DNA of 64,000 bases from assembly GCF_051020985.1 (NCBI RefSeq), contig NW_027475147.1, positions 434,001-498,000 of the forward strand, in the 5' to 3' direction. The notes under the pieces were generated by a model, which was not told where the DNA came from, made no database searches, and saw only the letters and a list, made by a program, of their open reading frames with translations. Below, in pieces: positions 10,956 to 23,700 of this stretch. Position numbers and translations under genes: made by a program. This DNA is from Nomia melanderi. Its lineage: Eukaryota; Arthropoda; Insecta; Hymenoptera; Halictidae. The stretch's first letter is position 1. Each line of letters begins with the position of its first letter.

Positions 10956-11972
10956 GATATCACCAGATATATATTGGATTTTCCCCTGACCCTGAGTGTC
11001 CGACCCCATGGGACTGTGGTTTTCTCGGCCCCTGGTGGTCCGAGGTCGTTCCCGCTGCACAGATTCATGCGCCAGGGCCTTCTACAGACAATGCACATTG
11101 ATTTATTTCGCTATCTGTAATAGCACCCGAGATATCACCAGATATATATTGGATTTTACCCTGACCCTGCGTGTCCGGCCCCATGAGACTGTGGTTTTCT
11201 CGGCCCCTGGTGGTCCGAGGTGGTTCCCGTTGCACAGATTCATGCGGCAGGGCGTCCTGCTGATAATTCACTTTGGTTTATTGCGCTATCTCTAATAGCA
11301 GCTAAGATATCACCAGATATATATTGGATTTTCCCCTGACCCTGAGTGTCCGGCCCCATGAGACTGTGCTTTTCTCGGCGCCTGGTGGTCCGAGGTCGTT
11401 CCCGTTGCACTGTTTCATGCGCCAGGGCCTCCTGCAGATAATTCACTTTGGTGTATTGCGCTATCTCTAATAGCACCCGAGATATCACCAGATATATATT
11501 TCATTTTCCCCTGACCCTGAGTGTCCGGCCCCATGAGACTGTGACTTTCTCGGACCCTGGTGGTCCCAGGTGGTTCCCGCTGGCCAGATTCAGGCGCCAG
11601 GGCCTCCTACTGACAATGCACTTTGATTTATTGCGCTATCTGTAATAGCACCCGAGATATCACCAGATATATATTGGATTTTTCCGTGACCCTTAGTGTC
11701 CGTCCCCATGAGACGGTGGTTTTCTCGGTCCGTGGTGGTCCGAGGTCGTTCCCGCTGCACAGATTCATGCGCCAGGGCCTCCTGCAGATAATTCACTTTG
11801 GTTTATTGCGCTATCTCTAATAGCACCCGAGTTATCACCAGATATATATTGAATTTTCCCCTGACACTGAGTGTCCGGCCCCACGTGTCGGTGGTTTTCT
11901 CGGCCCCTGGTGGTCCGAGGTCGTTCCCGCTTCCCAGATTCATGCGCCGGGGCCTCCTACAGACAGTGCACT

Positions 11973-12180
11973 TTGATTTATTGCGCTATCTGTAATAGCA
12001 CCGGAGAAAGCTCCATATATATGCTGGATTTTTACATGACTTTGGGTGGCGGATACCGAAAATCTGTAATTTTCTCGGCCCCTGGTGGTCCGATGTCGTT
12101 CCCGCTGGCCAGATTCATGCGCCAGGGCCTCCTACAGACAATGCACTTTGGTTTATTGCGCTATCTGTAATAGCACCCGG
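11973..12180 (+). repeat. Divergent GGAG/CTCC unit opening copy B of the 21-unit block
   Basis: The divergent unit itself is 12,006-12,180. It is followed by the same CTGATCCTGAGAGTCCGG and TTTTCTAGGCCCC unit as in the dimers at 8 kb. Here only one dimer is present, not two. Confidence 0.88.
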
Positions 12181-14105
12181 GATATCACCAGATATATATT
12201 GGATTTTCCCCTGATCCTGAGAGTCCGGCCCCATGAGACTGTGGTTTTCTAGGCCCCTGGTGGTCCGAGGTCGTTCCCGCTGGCCAGATTCAGGCGCCAG
12301 GGCCTCCTACTGACAATGCACTTTGATTTATTGCGCTATCTGTAATAGCACCCGAGATATCACCAGATAAATATTGGATTTTCCCCTGACCCTGAGTTTC
12401 CGGCCCCATGAGACGGAGGTTTTCTCGGCCCCTGGTGGTCCGAGGTCGTTCCCGCTGGCCACATTTATGCGCCAGGGCCTCCTACAGACAATGCACTTTG
12501 ATTTATTGCGCTATCTGTAATAGCACCCGGGATATCACCAGATATATATTGGATTTTTCCCTGACCCTGAGGGTCCGACCCCATGAGATGGTGGTTCTCT
12601 CGGCCCCTGGTGATCCGAGGCCGTTGCCGCTGCACAGATTCATGCGCCAGGGCCTCCCGCAGACAAAGTACCTTGATTTATTGCGCTATCTGTAATAGCA
12701 CCCGGGATATCACCAGATATATATTGGATTTTTCCCTGACCCTGAGGGTCCGACCCCATGAGACTGTGGTTTTCTCTGCCGATGTTTGTCCGAGGTCGTT
12801 CCCGCTGCGCAGATTCATGCGCCAGGGCCTCCTACAGACAATGCACTTTGATTTATTGCACTATCTCTAATTGCACCCGAGATATCACCAGATATATATT
12901 GGATTTTCCCCTGACCCTGAATGTCCGGCCCCATGAGACTGTGGTTTTCTCGGCCCCTGGTGGTCCGAAGTCGTGCCCGTTGCACAGATTCATGCGCCAG
13001 GGCCTCCTGCAGATAATTCACTTTGGTTTATTGCCCTATCTGTAATAGCTCTCGAGATATCACCAGATATATATTGGATTTTCCCCTGACCCTGAGTGGC
13101 CGGCCCCATGAGACTGTGGTTTTCTCGGCCCCTGGTGGTCCGAGGTCGTTCCCGCAGCACAGATTCATGCGCCAGGGCCTCCTACAGACAATGCACTTTG
13201 ATTTATTGCCCTATCTGTAATAGCTCTCGAGATATCACCAGATATATATTGGATTTTCCCCTGACCCTGAGTGGCCGGCCCCATGAGACGGTGGTCTTCT
13301 CGGCCCCTGGTGGTCCGAGGTCGTTCCCGCTGCCCAGATTCATGCGCCACGGCCTCCTACAGACAATGCACTTTGATTTATTGCGCTATCTGTAATAGCA
13401 CCCGAGATATCACCAGATATATATTGGATTTTCCCCTGACCCTGAGTGTCCGGCCCCATGAGACTGTGGTTTTCTCGGCCCCTGGTGGTCCGAGGTCGTT
13501 CCCGCTGCACAGATTCATGCGCCAGGGCCTCCTGCAGACAATGCAGTTTGGTTTGTTGCGCTATCTCTAATAGCACCCGAGATATCACCAGATATATATT
13601 GGATTTTTCCCTGACACTGAGTGTCCGGCCCCATGAGACGGTAGTTTTCTCGGCCCCTGGTGGTCCGAGGTCGTTCCCGCTGCACAGATTCATGGGCCAG
13701 GGCCTCCTGCAGACAATGCACTTTGATTTATTGCGCTATCTCTAATAGCAGCCGAGATATCACCAGATATATATTGGATTTTCCCCTGACCCTGAGTGCC
13801 CGACCCCATGAGACTGTGGTTTTCTCGGCCCCTGGTGGTCCGAGGTCGTTCCCGCTGCACAGATTCATCCATCAGGGCCTCCTACAGACAATGCACTTTG
13901 ATTTATTGCGCTATCTGTAATAGCACCAGAGATATCACCAGATATATATTGGATTTTACCCTGTCCCTGAGTGTCCGGCCCCATGAGACGGTGGTTTTCT
14001 CGGCCCCTGGTGGTCCTAGGTCGTTCCCGCTGCTCAGATGCATGCGCCAGGGCCTCCTGCAGATAATTCACTTTGGTTTATTGTGCTGTATCTAATAGCA
14101 CCCGA

Positions 14106-14279
14106 GATATCACCAGATATATATTGGATTTTCCCTGACCCTGAGTGTCCGGCCCCATTTGACTGTGGTTTTCTCGGCCCCTGGTGGTCCGAGGTCGTTC
14201 CCGCTGCCCAGATTCATGCGCCAGGGCCTCCTGCAGATAATTCACTTTGGTTTATTGCGCTATCTCTAATAGCACCCGA
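14106..14279 (+). repeat. 174-bp unit with the CCCCATTTGAC variant (copy B)
   Basis: Counterpart of the unit at 10,782, carrying the same missing C and the same CCCCATTTGAC substitutions. The unit start phase drops by one again here. Confidence 0.9.
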
Positions 14280-14901
14280 GATATCACCAGATATATATTG
14301 GATTTTCCCCTGACCCTGAGTGTCCGACCCCATGGGACTGTGGTTTTCTCGGCCCCTGGTGGTCCGAGGTCGTTCCCGCTGCACAGATTCATGCGCCAGG
14401 GCCTTCTACAGACAATGCACATTGATTTATTTCGCTATCTGTAATAGCACCCCAGATATCACCAGATATATATTGGATTTTACCCTGACCCTGAGTGTCC
14501 GGCCCCATGAGACTGTGGTTTTCTCGGCCCCTGGTGGTCCGAGGTGGTTCCCGTTGCACAGATTCATGCGGCAGGGCGTCCTGCTGATAATTCACTTTGG
14601 TGTATTGCGCTATCTCTAATAGCAGCTAAGATATCACCAGATATATATTGGATTTTCCCCTGACCCTGAGTGTCCGGCCCCATGAGACTGTGCTTTTCTC
14701 GGCGCCTGGTGGTCCGAGGTCGTTCCCGTTGCACTGTTTCATGCGCCAGGGCCTCCTGCAGATAATTCACTTTGGTGTATTGCGCTATCTCTAATAGCAC
14801 CCGAGATATCACCAGATATATATTGGATTTTCCCCTGACCCTGAGTGTCCGGCCCCATGAGACTGTGACTTTCTCGGACCCTGGTGGTCCCAGGTGGTTC
14901 C

Positions 14902-16896
14902 CGCTGCACAGATTCATGCGCCAGGGCCTCCTACAGACAATGCACTTTGATTTATTGCGCTATCTCTAATAGCACCAGAGATATCACCAGATATATATTG
15001 GATTTTCCCCTGACCCTGAGTGTCCGGCCCCATGAGACGGTGGTTTTCTCGGCCCCTGGTGGTCCGAGGTCGTTCCCGCTGCACAGATTCGTGCGCCAGG
15101 GCCTCCTACGGACAATGCACTTTGATTTATTGCGCTATCTGTAATAGCACCCGAGATATCACCAGATATATATTGGATTTTTCCCTGAACCTGAGTGTCC
15201 GGCCCCATGAGACGGTGGTTTTCTCGGCTCCTGGTGGTCCTAGGTCGTTCCCGCTGCACAGATGCATGCGCCAGGACCTCCTGCAGTTAATTCACTTTGG
15301 TTTATTGCGCTGTATCTAATAGCACCCGAGATATCACCAGATATATATTGGATTTTCCCTGACCCTGAGTGTCCGGCCCCATTTGACTGTGGTTTTCACG
15401 GCCCCTGGTCGTCCGAGGTCGTTCCCGCTGCCCAGATTCATGCGCCAGGGCCTCCTGCAGATAATTCACTTTGGTTTATTGCGCTGTATCTAATAGCACC
15501 CGAGATATCACCAGATATATATTGGATTTTCCCCTGACCCTAAGTGTCCGGCCCCATGAGACTGTGGTTTTCTCAGCCCCTGGTGGTCCGAGGTCGTTCC
15601 CGCTGCCCAGATTCATGCGCCAGGGCCTCCTACAGACAATGCACTTTGATTTATTGCGCTATCTGTAATAGCACCCGAGATATCACCAGATATATATTGG
15701 ATTTTCCACTGACCCTGAGTGTCCGGCCCCATGAGACGGTGGTTTTCTCGGCCCCTGGTGGTCCGAGGTGTTTCCCGCTGCACAGATTCATGCGCCAGGG
15801 CCTCCTGCAGATAATTCACTTTGATTTATTGCGCTATCTCTAATAGCACCCGAGATATCACCAGATATATATTGGATTTTTCACTGACCCTGAGTGTCCG
15901 GCCCCATGAGACGGTGGTTTTCTCGGCCCCTGGTGGTCCGAGGTCGCTCCCGTTGCACAGATTCATGCGCCAGGGCCTCCTGCAGATAATTCACTTTGGT
16001 TTATTGCGCTATCTCTAATAGCACCCGAGATATCACCAGATATATATTGGATTTTCCCCTGACCCTGAGTGTCCGGCCCCATGAGACTGCGGTTTTCTCG
16101 GCCCCTGGTGGTCCGAGGTCGTTCCCGCTGCACAGATTCAGGCGTCAGGGCGTCCTGCAGATAATTCACTTTGGTTTATTGCGCTATCTTTAATAGCACC
16201 TGAGATATCACCAGATATATATTGGATTTTTCCCTGAACCTGAGTGTCCGGCCCCATGAGACTGCGGTTTTCTCGGCCCCTGGTGGTCCGAGGTCGTTCC
16301 CGCTGCACAGATTCAGGCGTCAGGGCGTCCTGCAGATAATTCACTTTGGTTTATTGCGCTATCTTTAATAGCACCTGAGATATCACCAGATATATATTGG
16401 ATTTTTCCCTGAACCTGAGTGTCCGGCCCCATGAGACGGTGGTTTTCTCGGACCCTGGTGGTCCTAGGTCGTTCCCGCTGCACAGATTCATGCGACAGGA
16501 CCTCCTACTGACAATGCACTTTGATTTATTGCGCTATCTGTAATAGCACCAGAGATATCACCAGATATATATTGGATTTTACCCTGACCCTGAGTGTCCG
16601 GCCCCATGAGACTGTGGTTTACTCGGCCCCTGGTGGTCCGAGGTCGTTCCCGTTGCACAGATTCATGCGCCAGGGCCTCCTGCAGATAATTCACTTTGGT
16701 TTATTGCGCTATCTCTAATAGCACCCGAGATATCACCAGATATATATTGGATTTTCCCCTGACCCTGAGTGTCCGGCCCCATGAGACTGTGGTTTTCTCG
16801 GCCCCTGGTGGTCCGAGGTCGCTCCCGCTGCACAGATTCGTGCGCCAGGGCCTCCTACCGACAATGCACTTTGATTTATTGCGCTATCTGTAATAG
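14902..16896 (+). repeat. Mixed satellite units, including adjacent one-unit duplicates
   Basis: About 11 units of both 3' types. Two neighbouring units at about 16,020-16,370 share CTGCGGTTTTC, CAGATTCAGGCGTCAGGGCG and CTATCTTTAATAGCACCTGAG, an apparent one-unit duplication. The segment 15,330-15,503 is the recurring 174-bp unit. No gene or unrelated sequence is present. Confidence 0.87.
15330..15503 (+). repeat. 174-bp unit with the CCCCATTTGAC variant (third occurrence)
   Basis: It has the same shortened C run and CCCCATTTGACTGTGG. Private changes include TTTTCACGG for TTTTCTCGG and CTGGTCGTCCGAGG. Confidence 0.88.
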
Positions 16897-18117
16897 CACC
16901 CGAGATATCACCAGATATATATTGGATTTTACCCTGACCCTGAGTGTCCGGCCCCATGAGACGGTGGTTTTCTCGGCCCCTGGTGGTCCGAGGTCGTTCC
17001 CGCTGCACAGATTCATGCACCAGGGCCTCCTACAGACAATGCACTTTGATTTATTGCGCTATTTGTAATAGCACCCGAGATATCACCAGATATATATTGG
17101 ATTTTTCCCTGACCCTGAGTGTCCGGCCCCATGAGCCCGTGGTTTTCTCGGCCCCTGGTTGTCCGAGGTCGTTCCCGCTGCACAGATTCGTGCGCCAGGG
17201 CCTCCTACGGACAATGCACTTTGATTTATTGCGCTATCTGTAATAGCACCAGAGATATCACCAGATATATATTGGATTTTACCCTGACCCTGAGTGTCCG
17301 GCCCCATGAGACTGTGGTTTACTCGGCCCCTGGTGGTCCGAGGACGTTCCCGTTGCACAGATTCATGCGCCAGGGCCTCCTGCAGATAATTCACTTTGGT
17401 TTATTGCGCTATCTCTAATAGCACCCGAGATATCACCAGATATATATTGGATTTTCCCCTGACCCTGAGTGTCCGGCCCCATTAGACTGTGGTTTTCTCG
17501 GCACCTGGTGGTTCGAGGTCGTTCCCGCTGCACAGATTCATGCGTCAGGGCCTCCTACAGACAATGCACTCTGATTTATTGCGCTATCTTTAATAGCACC
17601 CGAGATATCACCAGATATATATTGGATTTTTCCCTGAACCTGAGTGTCCGACCCCATGAGACTGTGGTTTTCTCTGCCGATGTTGGTCCGAGGTCGTTCC
17701 CGCTGCACAGATTCATGCGCCAGGGCCTCCTGCAGATAATTCACTTTGGTTTATTGCGCTATCTCTAATAGCACCCGAGATATCACCAGATATATATTGG
17801 ATTTTCCCCTGACCCTGAGTGTCCGGCCCCATGAGACTGTGGTTTTCTCGGCCCCTGGTGGTCCGAGGTCGTTCCCGGTGCCCAGATTCATGCGCCAGGG
17901 CCTCCTACAGACAATGCACTTTGATTTATTGCGCTATCTGTAATAGCACCCGAGATATCACCAGATATATATTGGATTTTCCCCTGACGCTGAGTGTCCG
18001 GCCCCATGAGACTGTGGTTTTCTCGGCCCCTAGTGGTCCGAGGTCGTTCCCGCTGCACAGATTCGTGCGCCAGGGCCTCCTACGGACAATGCACTTTGAT
18101 TTATTGCGCTATCTGTA

Positions 18118-20430
18118 ATAGCACCCGAGATATCACCAGATATATATTGGATTTTTCACTGACCCTGAGTGTCCGGCCCCATGAGACGGTGGTTTTCTCG
18201 GCCCCTGGTGGTCCGAGGTCGTTCCTGCTGCACAGATTCGTGCGCCAGGGCCTCCTACGGACAATGCACTTTGATTTATTGCGCTATCTGTAATAGCACC
18301 AGAGATATCACCAGATATATATTGGATTTTACCCTGACCCTGAGTGTCCGGCCCCATGAGACTGTGGTTTACTCGGCCCCTGGTGGTCCGAGGTCGTTCC
18401 CGTTGCACAGATTCATGCGCCAGGGCCTCCTGCAGATAATTCACTTTGGTTTATTGCGCTATCTCTAATAGCACCCGAGATATCACCAGATATATATTGG
18501 ATTTTCCCCTGACCCTGAGTGTCCGGCCCCATGAGACTGTGGTTTTCTCGGCCCCTGGTGGTCCGAGGTCGTTGCCGCTGCACAGATTCATGCGTCAGGG
18601 CCTCCTACAGACAATGCACTTTGATTTATTGCGCTATCTGTAATTGCACCCGAGATATCGCCAGATATATATTGGATATTTCCCTCACCCTGAGTGTCCA
18701 GCCCCATGAGACGGTGGTTTTCTCGGCCCCTGGTGGACCGAGGTCGTTCCCACTGCACAGATTCATGCGCCAGTGCCTCCTGCAGATAATGCACTTTGGT
18801 TTATTGCGCTATCTCTAATAGTTCCCGAGATATCACCAGATATATATTGGATTTTTCCCTGACCCTGAGTGTCTGGCCCCATGAGACTGCGGTTTTCTCG
18901 GCCCCTGGTGGTCCGAGGTCGTTCCCGCTGCACAGATTCAGGCGCCAGGGCGTCCTGCAGATAATTCACTTTGGTTTATTGCGCTATCTTTAATAGCACC
19001 CGAGATATCACCAGATATATATTGGATTTTCCCCTGACCCTGAGTGTCCGGCCCCATGAGACGGTGGTTTTCTCGGCCCCTGGTGGTCCTAGGTCGTTCC
19101 CGCTGCACAGATGCATGCGCCAGGACCTCCTGCAGATAATTCACTTTGGTTTATTGCGCTATCTCTAATAGTTCCCGAGATATCACCAGATATATATTGG
19201 ATTTTTCCCTGACCCTGAGTGTCTGGCCCCATGAGACTGCGGTTTTCTCGGCCCCTGGTGGTCCGAGGTCGTTCCCGCTGCACAGATTCAGGCGCCAGGG
19301 CGTCCTGCAGATAATTCACTTTGGTTTATTGCGCTATCTTTAATAGCACCCGAGATATCACCAGATATATATTGGATTTTTCCCTGAACCTGAGTGTCCG
19401 GCCCCATGAGACGGTGGTTTTCTCGGCCCCTGGTGGTCCTAGGTTGTTCCCGCTGCACAGATGCATGCGCCAGGACCTCCTGCAGATAATTCACTTTGGT
19501 TTATTGCGCTGTATCTAATAGCACCCGAGATATCACCAGATATATATTGGATTTTTCACTGACCCTGAGTGTCCGGCCCCATGAGACGGTGGTTTTCTCG
19601 GCCCCTGGTGGTCCGAGGTCGTTCCTGCTGCACAGATTCGTGCGCCAGGGCCTCCTACGGACAATGCACTTTGATTTATTGCGCTATCTGTAATAGCACC
19701 AGAGATATCACCAGATATATATTGGATTTTACCCTGACCCTCAGTGTCCGGCCCCATGAGACTGTGGTTTACTCGGCCCCTGGTGGTCCGAGGTCGTTCC
19801 CGTTGCACAGATTCATGCGCCAGGGCCTCCTGCAGATAATTCACTTTGGTTTATTGCGCTATCTCTAATAGCACCCGAGATATCACCAGATATATATTGG
19901 ATTTTCCCCTGACCCTGAGTGTCCGGCCCCATGAGGCTGTGGTTTTCTCGGCACCTGGTGGTCCGAGGTCGTTCCCGCTGCACAGATTCATGCGTCAGGG
20001 CCTCCTACAGACAATGCACTTTGATTTATTGCGCTATCTGTAATTGCACCCGAGATATCGCCAGATATATATTGGATATTTCCCTCACCCTGAGGGTCCA
20101 GCCCCATGAGACGGTGGTTTTCTCGGCCCCTGGTGGACCGAGGTCGTTCCCACTGCACAGATTCATGCGCCAGTGCCTCCTGCAGATAATGCACTATGGT
20201 TTATTGCGCTATCTCTAATAGCACCCGAGATATCACCAGATATATATTGGATTTTTCCCTGACCCTGAGTGTCTGGCCCCATGAGACTGCGGTTTTCTCG
20301 GCCCCTGGTGGTCCGAGGTCGTTCCCGCTGCACAGATTCAGGCGCCAGGGCGTCCTGCAGATAATTCACTTTGGTTTATTGCGCTATCTTTAATAGCACC
20401 CGAGATATCACCAGATATATATTGGATTTT
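18118..20430 (+). repeat. Nested 8-unit (1,400-bp) repeat in copy A of the 34-unit block
   Basis: About 18,118-19,030 recurs at 19,518-20,430, with shared marks such as CTGTAATTGCACCCGAG, ATATCGCCAGATATATATTG, GGATATTTCCCTCACCC, CCAGTGCCTCCTGCAGATAA, GTCTGGCCCC and TATCTTTAATAG. Between them a 2-unit segment (about 18,796-19,145 against 19,146-19,495) is itself duplicated. The same nested structure sits 5,949 bp downstream in copy B (24,067-26,379), so it predates the 34-unit duplication. Confidence 0.9.
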
Positions 20431-20578
20431 TCCCTGAACCTGAGTGTCCGGCCCCATGAGACGGTGGTTTTCTCGGCCCCTGGTGGTCCTAGGTCGTTCC
20501 CGCTGCACAGATGCATGCGCCAGGACCTCCTGCAGATAATTCACTTTGGTTTATTGCGCTGTATCTAATAGCACCCGA

Positions 20579-20752
20579 GATATCACCAGATATATATTGG
20601 ATTTTCCCTGACCCTGAGTGTCCGGCCCCATTTGACTGTGGTTTTCTCGGCCCCTGGTGGTCCGAGGTCGTTCCCGCTGCACAGATTCGTGCGCCAGGGC
20701 CTCCTACGGACAATGCACTTTGATTTATTGCGCTATCTGTAATAGCACCCGA
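20579..20752 (+). repeat. 174-bp unit with the CCCCATTTGAC variant (fourth occurrence)
   Basis: Same one-base loss and CCCCATTTGACTGTGG marks as at 10,782, 14,106 and 15,330. The corresponding place in copy B of the 34-unit block (about 26.5 kb) carries an ordinary 175-bp unit because that segment was replaced. Confidence 0.9.
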
Positions 20753-23700
20753 GATATCACCAGATATATATTGGATTTTTCACTGACCCTGAGTGTCCGG
20801 CCCCATGAGACGGTGGTTTTCTCGGCCCCTGGTGGTCCGAGGTCGCTCCCGCTGCACAGATTCGTGCGCCAGGGCCTCCTACGGACAATGCACTTTGATT
20901 TATTGCGCTATCTGTAATAGCACCAGAGATATCACCAGATATATATTGGATTTTACCCTGACCCTGAGTGTCCGGCCCCATGAGACTGTGGTTTACTCGG
21001 CCCCTGGTGGTCCGAGGTCGTTCCCGTTGCACAGATTCATGCGCCAGGGCCTCCTGCAGATAATTCACTTTGGTTTATTGCGCTATCTCTAATAGCACCC
21101 GAGATATCACCAGATATATATTGGATTTTCCCCTGACCCTGTGTGTCCGGCCCCATGAGACTGTGGTTTTCTCGGCCCCTGGTGGTCCGAGGTCGTTCCC
21201 GCTGCACAGATTCGTGTGCCAGGGCCTCCTACAGACAATGCACTTTGATTTATTGCGCTATCTGTAATAGCACCAGAGATATCACCAGATATATATTGGA
21301 TTTTTCCCTGACCCTGAGTGTCCGACCCCATGAGACTGTGGTTTTCTCTGCCGATGTTGGTCCGAGGTCGTTCCCGCTGCACAGATTCATGCGCCAGGGC
21401 CTCCTACAGACAATGCACTTTGGTTTACTGCGCTATCTCGAATAGTACCCGAGATATCACCAGATATATATTGGATTTTTCCCTGACCCTGAGTGTCCGG
21501 CCCCATGAGACTGTGGTTGTCTCCGCCCCTGGTGGTCCGAGGTCGTTCCCGCTGCACTGATTCATGCGCCAGGGCCTCCTGCAGATTATTCACTTTGGTT
21601 TATTGCGCTATCTCTAATAGCACCCAAGATATCGCCAGATATATATTAGATTTTTCCCTGACCCTGAGTGTCCGGCCCCATGAGACTGTGGTTTTCTCGG
21701 CCCCTGGTGGTCCGAGGTCGTTCCCGTTGCACTGTTTCATGCGCCAGGGCCTCCTGCAGATAATTCACTTTGGTTTCTTGCGCTATCTCTAATAGCACCC
21801 GAGATATCACCAGATATATATTGGATTTTCCCCTGACCCTGAGTGTCCGGCCCCATGAGACTGTGATTTTCTCGGACCCTGGTAGTCCGAGGTGATTCCC
21901 GCTGCACAGATTCATGCGCCAGGGCCTCCTACAGACAATGCTCTTTGATTTATTGCGCTATCTGTAATAGCACCCGAGATATCACCAGATATATATTGGA
22001 TTTTTCACTGACCCTGAGTGCCCGGCCCCATGAGACGGTGGTTTGCTCGGCCCCTGGTGGTCCGAGGTCGTTCCCGCTGTACAGATTCATGCGCCAGGGC
22101 CTCCTACAGACAATGCACTTTGATTTATTGCGCTATATGTAATAGCACCCGAGATATCACCAGATATATATTGGATTTTACCCTGACCCTGAGTGTCCGG
22201 CCCCATGAGACGGTGGTTGTCTCGGCCCCTGGTGGTCCGAGGTCGTTCCCGCAGCACAGATTCATGCGCCAGGGCCTCCTGCAGATCATTCACTTTGGTT
22301 TATTGCGCTATCTCTAATAGCACCCAAGATATCACCAGATATATATTGGATTTTTCCCTGACCCTGAGTGTCCGAACCCATGAGACTGTGGTTTTCTCAG
22401 CCGATGTTGGTCCGAGGTGGTTCCCGCTGCACAGATTCATGCGCCAGGGCCTCCTACAGACAATGCACTTTGATTTATTGCGCTATCTCTATTAGCACCC
22501 GAGATATCACCAGATATATATTGGATTTTTCCGTGACCCTTAGTGTCCGTCCCCATGAGACGGTGGTTTTCTCGGTCCGTGGTGGTCCGAGGTCGTTCCC
22601 GCTGCACAGATTCATGCGCCAGGGCCTCCCGCAGACAAAGTACTTTGATTTATTGCGCTATCTGTAATAGCACCCGAGATATCACCAGATATATATTGGA
22701 TTTTTCACTGACCCTGAGTGCCCGGCCCCATGAGACGGTGGTTTTCTCGGCCCCTGGTGGTCCGAGGTCGTTCCCGCTGTACAGATTCATGCGCCAGGGC
22801 CTCCTACAGACAATGCACTTTGATTTATTGCGCTATATGTAATAGCACCCGAGATATCACCAGATATATATTGGATTTTACCCTGACCCTGAGTGTCCGG
22901 CCCCATGAGACGGTGGTTTTCTCGGCCCCTGGTGGTCCGAGGTCGTTCCCGCTGCACAGATTCATGCACCAGGGCCTCGTACAGACAATGCACTTTGATT
23001 TATTGCGCTATTTGTAATAGCACCCGAGATATCACCAGATATATATTGGATTTTTCCCTGACCCTGAGTGTCCGGCCCCATGAGCCCGTGGTTTTCTCGG
23101 CCCCTGGTTGTCCGAGGTCGTTCCCGCTGCACAGATTCGTGCGCCAGGGCCTCCTACGGACAATGCACTTTGATTTATTGCGCTATCTGTAATAGCACCA
23201 GAGATATCACCAGATATATATTGGATTTTACCCTGACCCTGAGTGTCCGGCCCCATGAGACTGTGGTTTACTCGGCCCCTGGTGGTCCGAGGACGTTCCC
23301 GTTGCACAGATTCATGCGCCAGGGCCTCCTGCAGATAATTCACTTTGGTTTATTGCGCTATCTCTAATAGCACCCGAGATATCACCAGATATATATTGGA
23401 TTTTCCCCTGACCCTGAGTGTCCGGCCCCATGAGACTGTGGTTTTCTCGGCACCTGGTGGTCCGAGGTCGTTCCCGCTGCACAGATTCATGCGTCAGGGC
23501 CTCCTACAGACAATGCACTCTGATTTATTGCGCTATCTTTAATAGCACCCGAGATATCACCAGATATATATTGGATTTTTCCCTGAACCTGAGTGTCCGA
23601 CCCCATGAGACTGTGGTTTTCTCTGCCGATGTTGGTCCGAGGTCGTTCCCGCTGCACAGATTCATGCGCCAGGGCCTCCTGCAGATGATTCACTTTGGTT

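Larger units (their letters stand above)
8299..14901 (+). repeat. 21-unit higher-order repeat, 3,674-bp spacing; copy 2 shortened to 19 units
   Basis: Copy A is about 8,299-11,577 and copy B about 11,973-14,901. The spacing is 3,674 bp up to about 10.2 kb of copy A and 3,324 bp beyond, so copy B is exactly two units shorter. Many rare variants are shared: TTTGTCCGAGG after GCCGATG, TTGCCCTATCTGTAATAGCT, GGTGGTCTTCTCGG, CAGATTCATCCATCAGGG, CCCCATTTGACTG and GCGGCAGGGCGTCCTGCTG. Copy B near 13,796 joins the left part of the copy A unit beginning TGCCCGACC to the right part of the unit two positions later, so the loss fits unequal exchange. The two copies separate after CCCAGGTGGTTCCCGCTG (about 11,575 and 14,900). 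Confidence 0.92.
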
